DNA from: Kibdelosporangium banguiense
GTDB lineage: Bacteria > Actinomycetota > Actinomycetes > Mycobacteriales > Pseudonocardiaceae
Direction: 5' to 3'
DNA: 64,000 nucleotides
Assembly: GCF_017876405.1 (NCBI RefSeq)
Contig: NZ_JAGINW010000001.1
Span: 8,941,203 to 9,005,202, forward strand
This document shows positions 8,276-16,739 of the stretch, piece by piece (positions within the stretch are counted from its first letter, which is position 1; every line of letters begins with the position of its first letter). The notes under the pieces are model-generated. The model saw nothing but the letters and a program-made list of their open reading frames with translations, was not told where the DNA came from and made no database searches. A program made the position numbers and the translations under genes.

Positions 8276-8609
8276 CGCACGGGCAAGGGGCAGGAACGCG
8301 GCGCGCTCCGGAGGTCTCCACCAGATGTCCGCTCATGCCGCCGAGCGGTAGTTCAGGAACGCGGCAGCGGCCCAACGAACCGCGTAATAACCCGTTTCAC
8401 GTCTGCGCTGGTGTCGGTGGTCCCACGACTGGCGACATGGTGGTCCCTCGGTCTTATCAAACGACAGATCGAAGCCACTCCAGCCGATGGGCGGTCAGCT
8501 CTCCACGGGCTACGGCCACGTCTGTCGAGGGCCACGCTACGTAACCGGGCGCGCGGCCAGACAACTCCCCGCCAACTGGCCGCCGGCGGGGAGTTCCAAC
8601 TGGCCACCA
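8276..8609. other. intergenic region with dispersed repeats
   Basis: This stretch contains a copy of the short repeat (gatgtccgctcatgccgccgag, about 8324-8345) and the first copy of a ~110-bp element (8356-8465). No gene is supported here. Confidence 0.5.
8356..8465. repeat. dispersed ~110-bp element, copy 1
   Basis: From ggaacgcgg to caaacgaca this matches 14753-14863 over about 110 bases, with a core of perfect identity, gtgtcggtggtcccacgac. Inside each copy the word ggtggtccc occurs twice about 27 bases apart. Neither copy lies in a gene. The element is unclassified; it could be a non-autonomous mobile unit or a remnant of a shared gene. Confidence 0.6.
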
Positions 8610-8918
8610 ACACCCGCCGACGGCTTCGACGGGATCGTCGACCTGGTCGGCGGCACCTCGCTGCGGACGGTCGCTCCGCTGGCCCGGGATCCCCGTAACG
8701 TCATCGCCGTGGGTGAGATGCGGTGCCCGATCTCGGTGGGCGTTTCGTCGAGCGCTGCCTCGTCCGCGAGAACCTGGAGCGATCCGCCCGGCTGGCCCTC
8801 GGCGGACTCCTCGCCCCCCGTGATCACCGCGGTCCACCCGCTCTCCGACGCCCCGGCTGCCCTCGCCACCGTCGAGAACGGCCACACCTCAGGCAAGGTG
8901 ATCATCAAGGTGGCATGA
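8610..8918 (+). pseudogene. quinone oxidoreductase (MDR family) C-terminal remnant
   Basis: The frame ADGFDGIVDLVGGTSLRTVA is the substrate/cofactor segment of zinc-free medium-chain oxidoreductases; the intact gene at 26638 has DGVDGVFDLVGGEALRTVA at the same place. After about residue 30 the homology moves to another frame (PDLGGRFVERCLVREN), then returns for the end (HPLSDAPAALATVENGHTSGKV, the usual C-terminal motif). The first two thirds of the protein, including the Rossmann glycines, are missing. This is a decayed fragment with at least two frameshifts. Confidence 0.7.
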
Positions 8919-9179
8919 GGAGCGCCCGGCCGCCCGACGCCCGTCAACCGTCCACAACAGACGGATGTGCACAACAAAACCCAGGCTCGCCATGGACTTC
9001 TGGCCGGATCCGGACTGGTACCGGGCCGCGCAATGGCTACCGCAAACGGATCCGCGGCATCGAGCGGAGTTTCCGTGTCGCCGGGCAGTACTCACACCCG
9101 TCGCGTCGTGGGCGGCGGACCATGTCTCACTCACGCCGCAGGGGCCGCGAGCGAAGACCGAACCGGACATCCCGGGTGG

Positions 9180-10103
9180 TTATTCCGCTGGCTGGCGGTA
9201 GCCGAGCCGTCCGCGGGTGCCGATCAGGACCAGTACCGCGGTGACGGCCGCGCCTGCGGCCATGGCCTGCATCGCCTTGTCAGTGTCGATGCCGGGGAAC
9301 GTCTCCGACCACATGACCGAGGCGAAGTTGTTGGCACTGACGTGCAGCAGCATCGCCAGCGGCAGGCTCTCCCCGGTGCGATTGAACACCCACGTCATCA
9401 CCACGTTGAACGCGACGCAGAACACCGCGAACGCGACCGGGCGGGTCCAGTCCGCGTCCGGCCAGCCACCCCACTCGGTCAGGAACAACGGCAGGTGCCA
9501 GACCGCCCACAATGGACCGAGGATCATCGTTCCGGCCAGCGGGCCGAACTTGCGCTGCATGCGCGGCAGCGCGAAATCCCGCCAGCCCGGTTCCTCGGCA
9601 AGGCCGGTAGTCATCATCTGGAGCAACAGGGCAGGCACGTAGGCGGCGAGCGCCATCATCGAGGGCGCGGCGATCTGCCCACCGGAGAACGCCAACCCGG
9701 TGACCAGCATCGCCGCCGGCACACCGAGCAGGGTGATGGCGTACCAGTGCCAGCGAACCCGCCAGCGCCACATCCGGCTGACCCACCGCCGCAACCCCGC
9801 CCGCCCGTCGGCGATCGCGGTGACCAGCAGCGCCGAGGTGATGGGGCCGAGATAGGCGCCGGGCAGCACACCGGTCAGCTGGGTGCTCCCGAGAAACTCC
9901 GGGAGCCGGTAGGCCCACCAGCCGAGCCCGTCCTGCGAAAGGACGTAGGGCATCCAGGCCAGCCAGCTCAACAGGTTGGCGAGCAGGAAGAAGCTCAGCA
10001 ACGGATGGCGGCGCACCACCCCGCGCACGCCACCGGCACCAGGGGGATCCGGCGGCCGGGGACCGGGGTCGGTGAGCGGCGGGGTGTGGTTCGAAGTCGT
10101 CAT
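9180..10103 (-). CDS. CPBP-family intramembrane metalloprotease (Abi)
   Basis: A 307-residue multi-spanning membrane protein with all three CPBP motifs: the glutamate pair in AEEPGWRDFALP, the WAVWHLPLF histidine, and HVSANN near the C-terminus. Together they form the intramembrane active site of the Rce1/CAAX-protease-like family. In bacteria these proteins act in bacteriocin self-immunity, prenylated peptide processing or unknown regulation. The start is placed at ATG 10103 (MTTSNHTPP) rather than six codons upstream. It is followed at some distance on the same strand by a two-component system, which may be a coincidence. Confidence 0.85.
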   Translation of the reverse strand: MTTSNHTPPLTDPGPRPPDPPGAGGVRGVVRRHPLLSFFLLANLLSWLAWMPYVLSQDGLGWWAYRLPEFLGSTQLTGVLPGAYLGPITSALLVTAIADGRAGLRRWVSRMWRWRVRWHWYAITLLGVPAAMLVTGLAFSGGQIAAPSMMALAAYVPALLLQMMTTGLAEEPGWRDFALPRMQRKFGPLAGTMILGPLWAVWHLPLFLTEWGGWPDADWTRPVAFAVFCVAFNVVMTWVFNRTGESLPLAMLLHVSANNFASVMWSETFPGIDTDKAMQAMAAGAAVTAVLVLIGTRGRLGYRQPAE

Positions 10104-10192
10104 GGCCGCAATCCTGCGCACGCGCGAAGTCCGTCACGAGCGGCAAACGACCGAAGCTCCCGGGTGCCATCCAAAGATGCAACATCCCGGTC

Positions 10193-10873
10193 TCAGAGCA
10201 CGCGCTCCGGGCCGGGTACGGCGACGACGCGGTTCTGGTAGGCCCACACAACGGCCTGGAGCCGGGAGGTCACGCCGAGCTTGGGCAGCATCCGGGCCAG
10301 GTGCGACTTGATCGTCGACACCTCCACGACCAGAGTACGGGCGATGTCGTCGTTGGACATTCCCTCCGCGAGCAGCAACAGGATGTCGTGCTCGCGCGGG
10401 GTGAGCAGCTCCTCGACCCGTCGCCCGGCCACCGGCTGCAGCCGGCGCCGGTGCACGAACTCGCGCAGGATGCGCCGGGTCAGCGTCTGGTCGATCGTGC
10501 CCCGTCCGGCGGCCACCTGCCGGACCGCGTGCACGATGTCATCCGGTTCGGAATCCTTGAGCAGAAACCCGGAGGCCCCGGCCTCCAGCGCGCCGAACAC
10601 GTAGTCGTCGAGGTCGAAGGTCGTGAGCACGAGCACCGGCACCTGGGGGTCGGCATGTGGCGCGCACAGCTCCCGCGCCACGTCGATGCCACTGCGGCCG
10701 GGCATCCGGATATCGAGGCAGGCGAGGTCGGGCACCAGCTCACGCGCCATGGTCAGTGCCCGCGCCCCGTCACAGGCGACGCCGACGACCTCGATGTCCG
10801 GCTCGGCGGTCAGCAGTGCCGTCAAGCCGGTGCGCACCAGGGGTTGGTCATCGGCGATGAGCACGCGGATCAA
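10193..10873 (-). CDS. NarL/LuxR-family response regulator
   Basis: A 226-residue response regulator. The receiver domain begins IRVLIADDQPLVRTGL, with the phospho-acceptor Asp in LACLDIRMPG and the conserved Lys in GFLLKDSE. The C-terminal LuxR HTH is LTPREHDILLLLAEGMSNDDIA. The most likely start is TTG 10873, which overlaps the kinase stop as TTGA. The histidine kinase immediately upstream is the obvious partner. Targets are unknown; the CPBP protease gene follows on the same strand about 90 bases on. Confidence 0.88.
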   Translation of the reverse strand: MIRVLIADDQPLVRTGLTALLTAEPDIEVVGVACDGARALTMARELVPDLACLDIRMPGRSGIDVARELCAPHADPQVPVLVLTTFDLDDYVFGALEAGASGFLLKDSEPDDIVHAVRQVAAGRGTIDQTLTRRILREFVHRRRLQPVAGRRVEELLTPREHDILLLLAEGMSNDDIARTLVVEVSTIKSHLARMLPKLGVTSRLQAVVWAYQNRVVAVPGPERVL

Positions 10874-12132
10874 GGGGGGACCTCCGGAAGGCTCGCGGGC
10901 GCGCACATCGTACTGACCGTCTCCCCGAGCGGAAGTCTCAGCCGCACCTCCCAGCCACCCTCCGGAGTGGGGCCGTGGTCGAGATCGGCGCCGACCAGCT
11001 GGGCCCGCTCGGCCATGCCCACCAGGCCGAACCCGCCACCCGGACCCGGGTCGGGGCTGGTGGGCACGCCGTTGCGCACGCTGATCGTGAGCCGCCCCTC
11101 GCGTGGCGCGCCGACCTCGACCGTGCAGGGCGCACCCGGTGCGTGCGCCGCGGCGTTGGCCAGTGACTCCTGCACCATCCGGTAGGCGACCAACTGGGCC
11201 AGCGGCCCCGGCTCCTCCCAGCACGGCGGCATGCACAGCTCGATCTCGGCGCCCGCCGCCCGCCGGGCCTCGACGAGCCCGGCCAGCGCGTCGAGGGTCT
11301 CCACCGGACGGACCCCATCGGTCTCCTCACGCAGCAGACCGACCAGCCGTCGCAGGTCGGCGAGCACGGCACGGCTCTGCTCCCGGATCTGGGCCACCGA
11401 GTGCCTGGCCGTGGCGGGACTGGTGTCGATCTGCCGGGCAACCACCGCGGCCAGCATCGCGATACCGGACAGGTGATGGGCGGCGATGTCGTGGAGCTCC
11501 CGCGACAACGCCGTGCGCTGCCGCGAGATCGCCGCCTGCAGGAGCGCATCCTGCTCCCGGCGCAGAGCCGCCAGCTCCAGCCGACGCGCCTCATGCGCGT
11601 CCCGCCGCGCCGCAAGCACCGAACCAACCAGCAGCGGCAGCCCGATCACCAGCAAGGCCTGCAACGCCGCACTCATCCCGGCCGCGCCCACCCCGGACGC
11701 GCCGCGGGCACCCGCGGTAACGAACTGTCCGGTGAGTAGTAACCCCGCCGCGGCAAGCAAAGGCGCCCACAACGGCCGCGCCGGACGGGCTGTGACGGCG
11801 ACGAACACCGACACCAGCACAGCGATGGCGGTGAGCGTGAACGCCGATCCCGGTGCCACTGGAACCAGCACCAACGCCACGGCGGTCACCCCGGGCAACA
11901 CCACCGCGGGGGCCCTACCGGCCCAGGCGACCATCACGGCCTGCACCAGCAGCACCGTCATGACGGCCCACCATGCGGCTCCACCAGGGCTGGGCACCGG
12001 CCCGAGGTCGGGGTCGGCCTCGGCCGCGCTGGGCAGAAACAGCAGCATGCCGATCGCCGCCACACCACTGCCAAACGCGGCAACCAGACGCGGAGGCCAG
12101 GACCTATGTGATGGCGAGGTAACGGGAACCAT
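10870..12132 (-). CDS. sensor histidine kinase (HisKA_3, NarX type)
   Basis: A 420-residue kinase. The N-terminal half has about five to six hydrophobic segments (residues 15-170). Then come a coiled-coil-like stretch and the HisKA_3 phospho-acceptor motif SRELHDIAAHHLSG. The C-terminal ATPase part has a degenerate N-box (MVQESLANAAAHAPG) and glycine-rich GGFGLVGMAERA. ATG 12132 is chosen because ggagg precedes it by 6 bases. It is translationally coupled to the response regulator. The sensed signal is unknown. Confidence 0.85.
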   Translation of the reverse strand: MVPVTSPSHRSWPPRLVAAFGSGVAAIGMLLFLPSAAEADPDLGPVPSPGGAAWWAVMTVLLVQAVMVAWAGRAPAVVLPGVTAVALVLVPVAPGSAFTLTAIAVLVSVFVAVTARPARPLWAPLLAAAGLLLTGQFVTAGARGASGVGAAGMSAALQALLVIGLPLLVGSVLAARRDAHEARRLELAALRREQDALLQAAISRQRTALSRELHDIAAHHLSGIAMLAAVVARQIDTSPATARHSVAQIREQSRAVLADLRRLVGLLREETDGVRPVETLDALAGLVEARRAAGAEIELCMPPCWEEPGPLAQLVAYRMVQESLANAAAHAPGAPCTVEVGAPREGRLTISVRNGVPTSPDPGPGGGFGLVGMAERAQLVGADLDHGPTPEGGWEVRLRLPLGETVSTMCAPASLPEVPP

Positions 12133-12784
12133 GTCGGCCTCCACGGATCGCTGACGAACAGTATCTGCCCACGCTCCCTGCCGTCCTCGCGAGCAGCCGA
12201 CGCCACGGTCCGGCGGGCGGTGACCTGCCCATGATCGATCACGGCGGTACGCCACCCGCCGCCACCGGCCCCGTTTGCACCAAAAGTAGGAGACGACCGG
12301 CTTTCGCCTTTTTGCCGATGTGCCAGCTGCCCACGGCCTGCCAAGGTGGATCTTGTCGGACAGCGGCCAGACTGCCCGCAGGCCTAGGAAGGAACGAGGC
12401 ATGGTCAGCGGCAACCGCCCACCCGAAACCACCGGCACGATTGCTGAAGACGCGGCACCTCGCGGGTTGCCCACGGGCTCGCGTGGGCTCTGCTGACTCT
12501 GGCCGCTGCGGCCAACACCGGCACGACCCCGGTCTCAATGTCAGTCGCTGTCGGGTGGTCTTGGGAGTCGTCGCGCTTGGCCTGACAGCACTCCTGGCGC
12601 ACGACGACCACCGATGACGCACTCGACGCAGCACATAAGCCCGCTGATGACGTGCTCCCTCTCTTTCCTGCGTCAACCAAGGGTTTCGCTGGCAACGGGG
12701 CACCCGAGAAGTAGTTCAGCATTCTCCGCGCCGTCGCGCCAGCGGAAGTTAGATGACAATACTGTTCGAAAACTGGAGGTTCAC
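12133..12784. other. intergenic region, no gene recognised
   Basis: About 650 bases lie between the kinase start and a small secreted-protein gene. Several open frames exist on both strands, but none shows a signal peptide, domain or ribosome site that would support a gene. The ends must hold the two divergent promoters. Confidence 0.4.
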
Positions 12785-13081
12785 ATGGGAAAAAGTGCCT
12801 TGTTCGTGGCGGGCGCGGCGCTTTGCTTGACCCTGTCGGGTGCGGTGCTCGCACCCGCCGCGCTGGCCGCGTCGGCGAACGCGCCCTCGGCCGGAGTCAT
12901 GTCGGTCTGCAGCAACGCCAAGCGGGACGCGAGGGCACTTCTCGGCGCAATCGGGCGACCGACCGGTTCGGATGACGCGGGATTCCTCTACAACGAGATG
13001 CTGTGGGTCCGCAACAACCTGGGTGGCCAGGTCAGGCAGACGGCCACCAATCTCGCCAGGGCAATAGCTGCGCACTGCTAA
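12785..13081 (+). CDS. small secreted protein of unknown function
   Basis: A 98-residue precursor with a Sec signal peptide (MGKSALFVAGAALCLTL, cleavage near A-L-A-A at about residue 29). The mature peptide of about 65 residues has two cysteines (SVCSNAK and the C-terminal AAHC), which probably form one disulfide, and is predicted helical. The start is fixed by ggaggt five bases before the ATG. It ends in a strong hairpin terminator, so it is a one-gene transcript. Family not recognised. Confidence 0.7.
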   Translation: MGKSALFVAGAALCLTLSGAVLAPAALAASANAPSAGVMSVCSNAKRDARALLGAIGRPTGSDDAGFLYNEMLWVRNNLGGQVRQTATNLARAIAAHC

Positions 13082-13091
13082 GGCAGTTTTG

Positions 13092-13129
13092 GTACGCCCG
13101 CGCGGATGAACTCATCCGCGCGGGCGTAC
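13092..13129 (+). terminator. strong hairpin downstream of the small secreted-protein gene
   Basis: An 18-bp perfect inverted repeat, gtacgcccgcgcggatga, is separated from its complement by only two bases. It starts 11 bases after the stop codon. It lacks a T-tract, as is common for actinobacterial terminators. Confidence 0.75.
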
Positions 13130-13283
13130 GCCGAACATCTGCGAGGGCTCGTGCGACGTACGTGACATGAACGACGTCGAGGTGCCCGCTTCGTCGCACC
13201 GCAGTGACGGCCGGTCGCGAACCGCCGGTCGTCAATAAGGAACACCGCTCGGGACAGCCGTATCGGCGGAGCCGGGCAAGAGT

Positions 13284-13515
13284 TCACGTCGACAGCTCGA
13301 CTCGGTGAGGCTGTGGGTCGGTCGTGCCGCGGATCACCAGTTTCGGATCGAGGACCGTCTCTGCGGGCCGGGCGGTGCATTTTAGCCGGGCGATGGTTAC
13401 GCGGACCGCGTGTTCGACCAGGCCCGTGGTGTTTTGGCAAACGGTCGTCATGTCGATGTGGGGCAGGCGGCTGTCGCTCGTAGTCGGCCACCGAGATGTC
13501 ACGTGGCAGCTCCAT
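13284..13515 (-). pseudogene. LacI-family regulator, C-terminal remnant
   Basis: Reading leftward, ELPRDISVADY in one frame continues in another frame as DSRLPHIDMTTVCQNT and then VLDPKLVIRGTT. This is the standard end of LacI-family regulators (P-x-D-I-S-V-x-x-Y/F-D-D, T-T-V, L-x-x-x-L-V-x-R-G-S/T-T). The DNA-binding domain and most of the sugar-binding domain are absent, and there is a one-base frameshift after ADY. It is a non-functional fragment of about 75 residues. Confidence 0.75.
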
Positions 13516-13648
13516 GTTCGCCTAGGTCAGGGTAGTTGATCTGTGCAGGTCGGGCAGCATTTTTGGCGAGCGTTAGTGTTGCGGCGTATCGAGTGCTCCG
13601 TGAGCAACGGAGCCCAATCGGAGACCGCTATGGGCCCGCGTGTGCCCC

Positions 13649-13840
13649 CTACGGGCCACCACAGGCAGCTTCGATGAGCTCGTTGACCAGCTTGGCGGCC
13701 AGGGTGCCCAGTGCGATGAGCAGATGTGACTCGCCGATGCCGGAGTCGCCGATCAGGCAGAGCGGCAGTCCTTTCTCGACCCAGTCGCAGGCGGCGAGGG
13801 TGTGGACGACGGTGGCGTCGACGTTGGGTTTTGTCGTCGA
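13649..13840 (-). pseudogene. IS21-family helper ATPase IstB, deleted remnant
   Basis: The frame reads NVDATVVHTLAACDWVEKG, then LCLIGDSGIGESHLLIALG, then AAKLVNELIEAA. This is the Walker A region of IstB-like helpers of IS21 transposons. The usual GDSGTGKS has decayed to GDSGIGES (the lysine is lost), and about 20 residues between LIALGT and ATKLVNELVEAA are missing. The C-terminal half is gone. It marks a dead IS21-type insertion. Confidence 0.7.
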
Positions 13841-13859
13841 CCTGGTCAAACTGCTCGTC

Positions 13860-13960
13860 GCCCCCGTCCACATCGAGAACGGTGCACTACACGAATGGGG
13901 AGGGCCCGACCGCGAGGTAGGCGATCGCGTCCGCGATCTCCTCCGCCGAGGCCGGCCGGC
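13860..13960 (-). pseudogene. short-chain dehydrogenase C-terminal remnant
   Basis: Reading leftward, ASAEEIADAIAYLAVGPSPFV, a stop, then CTVLDVDGG. This is the C-terminal signature of short-chain dehydrogenases (E-E-I-A-x-A-I-x-Y-L-A, S-P-F-V-x-G-x-V-L-x-V-D-G-G), with the expected glycine codon region now a stop codon. It abuts the IstB remnant, which probably inserted at or near the end of this gene. Confidence 0.6.
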
Positions 13961-14062
13961 GCGGGCGCAGCGAGCGCGTCGAGGTTGCCGCCCATCGCGT
14001 CGGTGCCCTCGGTGCGGGTTGCCCCGGACTACCAGCGTTTACCCGCTCACCCCGAACCAGCC

Positions 14063-14716
14063 GTCACCGGCTTCTACCGCACCTGCGTCATCGACACCGT
14101 GCTCGAGCACTCGCCGGCGGAGTATGTGCGGCGCCCGGTGGTGCCCAGCGAATCGCCCACACTCGGCCTGTCGCATCTCCAATTCGAGGCGCTGCTGACC
14201 GCCGCGCGGGAATCCGTCAACCGGTTCGACTTCGCCTTGGTGGCGATGCTGGGCCTGCTGGGCTTACGGGTGTTCGAAGCCTGCGCCGCGGACATCAACG
14301 ACGTCGGCGAGGAACACGGGCACCGCGTTCTGCTCGTGGTCGGCAAGGGCGGCAAGGTCGTGCTGGTGCCGTTGCCGCCGGCGGTCGGGCGGGCGATCGA
14401 CGGGGCCGTCGGCGAACAAGACCACGGTCCGATCCTGCTCAACCGGCGAGGCGTGCGGATGGACCGGCACTGCGCAACCCGACGGCTGCGCAGGCTGTCT
14501 GAGGTATCGGTGGTACGGCTGCCACGGATGCATCCACACATGCTGCGCCACACCTTCGTAACCACGATGCTCGACGCGGGCGTCGACCTACGGGACGTTC
14601 AGATTGCCGCTCGGCATGCCGACCCGCGCACGACCATGCGCTACGACCGAGCCCGCAAGAACCTTGATCGACACCCGAACTACATCCTGGCGGCGTACAT
14701 GGCACCCGCAACCTGA
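14063..14716 (+). pseudogene. tyrosine recombinase/integrase, N-terminally truncated
   Basis: The open frame contains a complete-looking catalytic domain: Arg in LLGLRVFEACA, Lys in VVGKGGKV, HMLRHTF, His in ARHADPRTT, and Tyr in MRYDRARKN. Recognisable homology begins at about 14063 (VTGFYRTCVIDTV). The upstream core-binding domain, normally about 90-100 residues, is missing and is replaced by the remnant patch, so the gene looks 5'-truncated. The frame stays open upstream to about 13800, but that part has no integrase character. The domain could still be expressed, but site recognition would probably be lost. Confidence 0.7.
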
Positions 14717-15051
14717 CATGGATGCACTGTCTTGCCGCATACCGGTCGTTCGGGAACGCGGCGGCCGCCGATGAACAGCGTGATAACCCGTTCCACTTCT
14801 GCGCGGGTGTCGGTGGTCCCACGACTGGCAAACACGGTGGTCCCTCAGCAGTGGCAAACGACACCGGGGCCGAGGCGTCACGGAAGCGCATGCCGACGAA
14901 GACGTTGAACGACACCACATCCAGTGTCCCCATCGGCCCTCCGGTCAGCGGCATCTGGCGCGATCCGGCACGAACCTGGCGCTGATGCGCACCCCTGCGC
15001 AGCGGTGGCTGGGCCAGTCTGACGGCGCAGCTATCACTGGGAGGGAAGCAT
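14717..15051. other. intergenic region carrying the second ~110-bp element
   Basis: Between the integrase stop and a secreted-protein gene the only recognisable item is the repeat copy at 14753-14863. The reverse strand is open over much of this stretch, but nothing in it could be identified. Confidence 0.45.
14753..14863. repeat. dispersed ~110-bp element, copy 2
   Basis: This matches 8356-8465. It lies directly after the truncated integrase gene, so the element may have travelled with, or been an end of, the same mobile DNA. Confidence 0.6.
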
Positions 15052-15432
15052 ATGTTTCGAAGGCTGTTGTCACTGGGGCTGATGGGCCTTTTCCTGGCCT
15101 CGGTCGTGTCGGTTCCGGCCGCGGCATCGGCGACCGAAGCCGTGGCCAAGGCGGATGTGGGGATCCTGTCGAAGACGGTCCCGAACTGTGACGGACGTTG
15201 GGAGGAGTTCCGGCGAAACGGCAACATTCTGGAGCACAGATGGCAGTACTCCGCCGGTGGATCGTGGAGCGGCTGGGCGAGTCTCGGCGGTGTCTCCATC
15301 TCATCGCCGTGGAACGAATTCCTCAGCGATGGGCGAGCCAGGGTCTGCCGATTCGACATCGGCTTCGTCGGCTACTGCCGCACGCAGAGTGCCCCTGGCC
15401 AGGGCCCATGGACCGCGTGGGCACGGGCATGA
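15052..15432 (+). CDS. small secreted protein with lectin-like repeat pattern
   Basis: A 126-residue precursor. The signal peptide is clear (MFRRLLSLGLMGLF, cleavage near A-S-A-T at about residue 27). The mature part has LEHRWQYSAGGSWSGWASLGG, and the aromatic pattern HRWQ...WSGWASLGG resembles one blade of PLL/tectonin-type beta-propeller lectins. A single blade alone cannot form a propeller unless it oligomerises. Three cysteines are present. A long hairpin terminator follows 7 bases after the stop. Confidence 0.65.
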   Translation: MFRRLLSLGLMGLFLASVVSVPAAASATEAVAKADVGILSKTVPNCDGRWEEFRRNGNILEHRWQYSAGGSWSGWASLGGVSISSPWNEFLSDGRARVCRFDIGFVGYCRTQSAPGQGPWTAWARA

Positions 15433-15439
15433 CGCACAA

Positions 15440-15476
15440 CTGCTGGACGGGCCATCACGACTGGCCCGTCCAGCAG
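15440..15476 (+). terminator. 15-bp hairpin terminator
   Basis: CTGCTGGACGGGCCA and its perfect complement are separated by a 7-base loop, followed by tttc. It lies just after the secreted-protein stop at 15432 and separates it from the two-component operon. Confidence 0.8.
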
Positions 15477-15611
15477 TTTCACTGCCTTTGTGGCCGTAGC
15501 TGCGCCATTGTTGCGTTGGTTGGGGGCGAGAGGTGTCACATGGGCGGCGGTCACGCTCTGTGGTAACGAATAGGGTGTCCACAACCGTAGCAACAGTGGG
15601 ATACCGCCGCC

Positions 15612-16739
15612 TTGAATGCTTCATTCGTCGAGAGAGCCGAGGCTCGATGGAACCGCTTCGACCGTCGCCGACGAGACCTCGTTCTCGATGTCGCGGCGGT
15701 CCTGACCTGGGCAGGGCCGGCTGTCGCGGCGAGCCTGGGCACCAGCGATCTGTGGTGGGCGGGCTGTGCTGTGGTCCTGCTCATGGTCAGAAGGCTTGTG
15801 CCGTCAGCTGTGCTACTCGGAGTCACCTCGATCCACTTTCTTATGTGGAGTGGGGTGCTGCCGGTGCTTATATGCGCTGCGTACACGGTCGGGACGCGGG
15901 CCAGGGTGCTGCCGGGGGCGTTGGCGGTGCTTGGGGCGTCCTTCGCGGTCGCCTCCGCTGAGTGGGAGGACTCCGATGTCTTCGAAAGTCTGACCTCCGC
16001 GGGGTTTCAGGTTCTGTTCCCGGCTCTGCTCGGTGCGTATGTCCGCCGGTCGCATCAGGTTGCCGCGGCGTATCGGGACCGGGCGACCGCCCTGCAGCGG
16101 GAGCAGGAACTGGTCGCTGAGCAGGCTGTGACGCGCGAGCGTGGCAGGATGGCGCGTGAGATGCACGATGTCCTGGGGCACAAGCTGAGCATCATCACAT
16201 TGCACGCGGGACGGCTCGAACTCGTTGGCCCATCGGATGATCAGACGGCTCACCTGCTCGGCTCGACCAGCCGCGCCGCCTTGGATGATCTCCGGCAGAT
16301 CGTCGGTGTCCTCGACTCGCAGCCGGTTCCCCGCGCGCCACAGCTGATGACGCTGCCAGAGCTCATCGACTCCTCCCGGCGCGCGGGCGTATCTGTCAAG
16401 TCGACAGTGGACAGTGGGATCGACGCCCTGCCACCGGACGTGTCCGGCGCCGTGCATCGGATCGCCCGGGAGGCCCTGACCAACGTGCACAAACACGCGG
16501 GACTGGTCGACGTCGTGGTCGAATTCCACATCGAGGCAGACCGATCGCGGCTGCTGATCCGCAACAGCCCGCCCGCATGCCCGCCGAGCACCCGCGGCAC
16601 CGGTTCGGGGCGGGGCCTTGGATCACTCGCCAGGCAAGCACGGGAACTGGGCGGGCGCCTGCACTGGGGACCGACAGCTGACGGCGGCTTTCTGGTGACC
16701 GCCGCGTTCGCAACCGAGGAAAGGGGCGGCGGCCAATGA
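15612..16739 (+). CDS. sensor histidine kinase (HisKA_3)
   Basis: A 375-residue kinase. The N-terminal half has four to five hydrophobic segments (about residues 15-135), followed by a helical linker and the phospho-acceptor motif AREMHDVLGHKLSI. The ATPase domain has the degenerate N-box REALTNVHKHAG and a glycine-rich GRGLGSLARQARE. The start used is TTG 15612, which lacks a strong ribosome site, so the true start could be a little downstream. The stop overlaps the response regulator as ATGA. It stands at the head of the poly-gamma-glutamate gene set and is the likely sensor controlling it (inference from position). Confidence 0.83.
   Translation: MNASFVERAEARWNRFDRRRRDLVLDVAAVLTWAGPAVAASLGTSDLWWAGCAVVLLMVRRLVPSAVLLGVTSIHFLMWSGVLPVLICAAYTVGTRARVLPGALAVLGASFAVASAEWEDSDVFESLTSAGFQVLFPALLGAYVRRSHQVAAAYRDRATALQREQELVAEQAVTRERGRMAREMHDVLGHKLSIITLHAGRLELVGPSDDQTAHLLGSTSRAALDDLRQIVGVLDSQPVPRAPQLMTLPELIDSSRRAGVSVKSTVDSGIDALPPDVSGAVHRIAREALTNVHKHAGLVDVVVEFHIEADRSRLLIRNSPPACPPSTRGTGSGRGLGSLARQARELGGRLHWGPTADGGFLVTAAFATEERGGGQ

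Noticed and set aside
13802..14062. Upstream in-frame extension of the integrase as its N-terminal domain
   Set aside because: The residues show no core-binding-domain pattern and overlap SDR and IstB remnants on the other strand; homology starts near 14063.
14717..15359. Minus-strand frame over the secreted-protein gene and repeat (306 residues from 15359)
   Set aside because: It runs opposite the integrase and a gene with signal peptide and terminator; no domain recognised.
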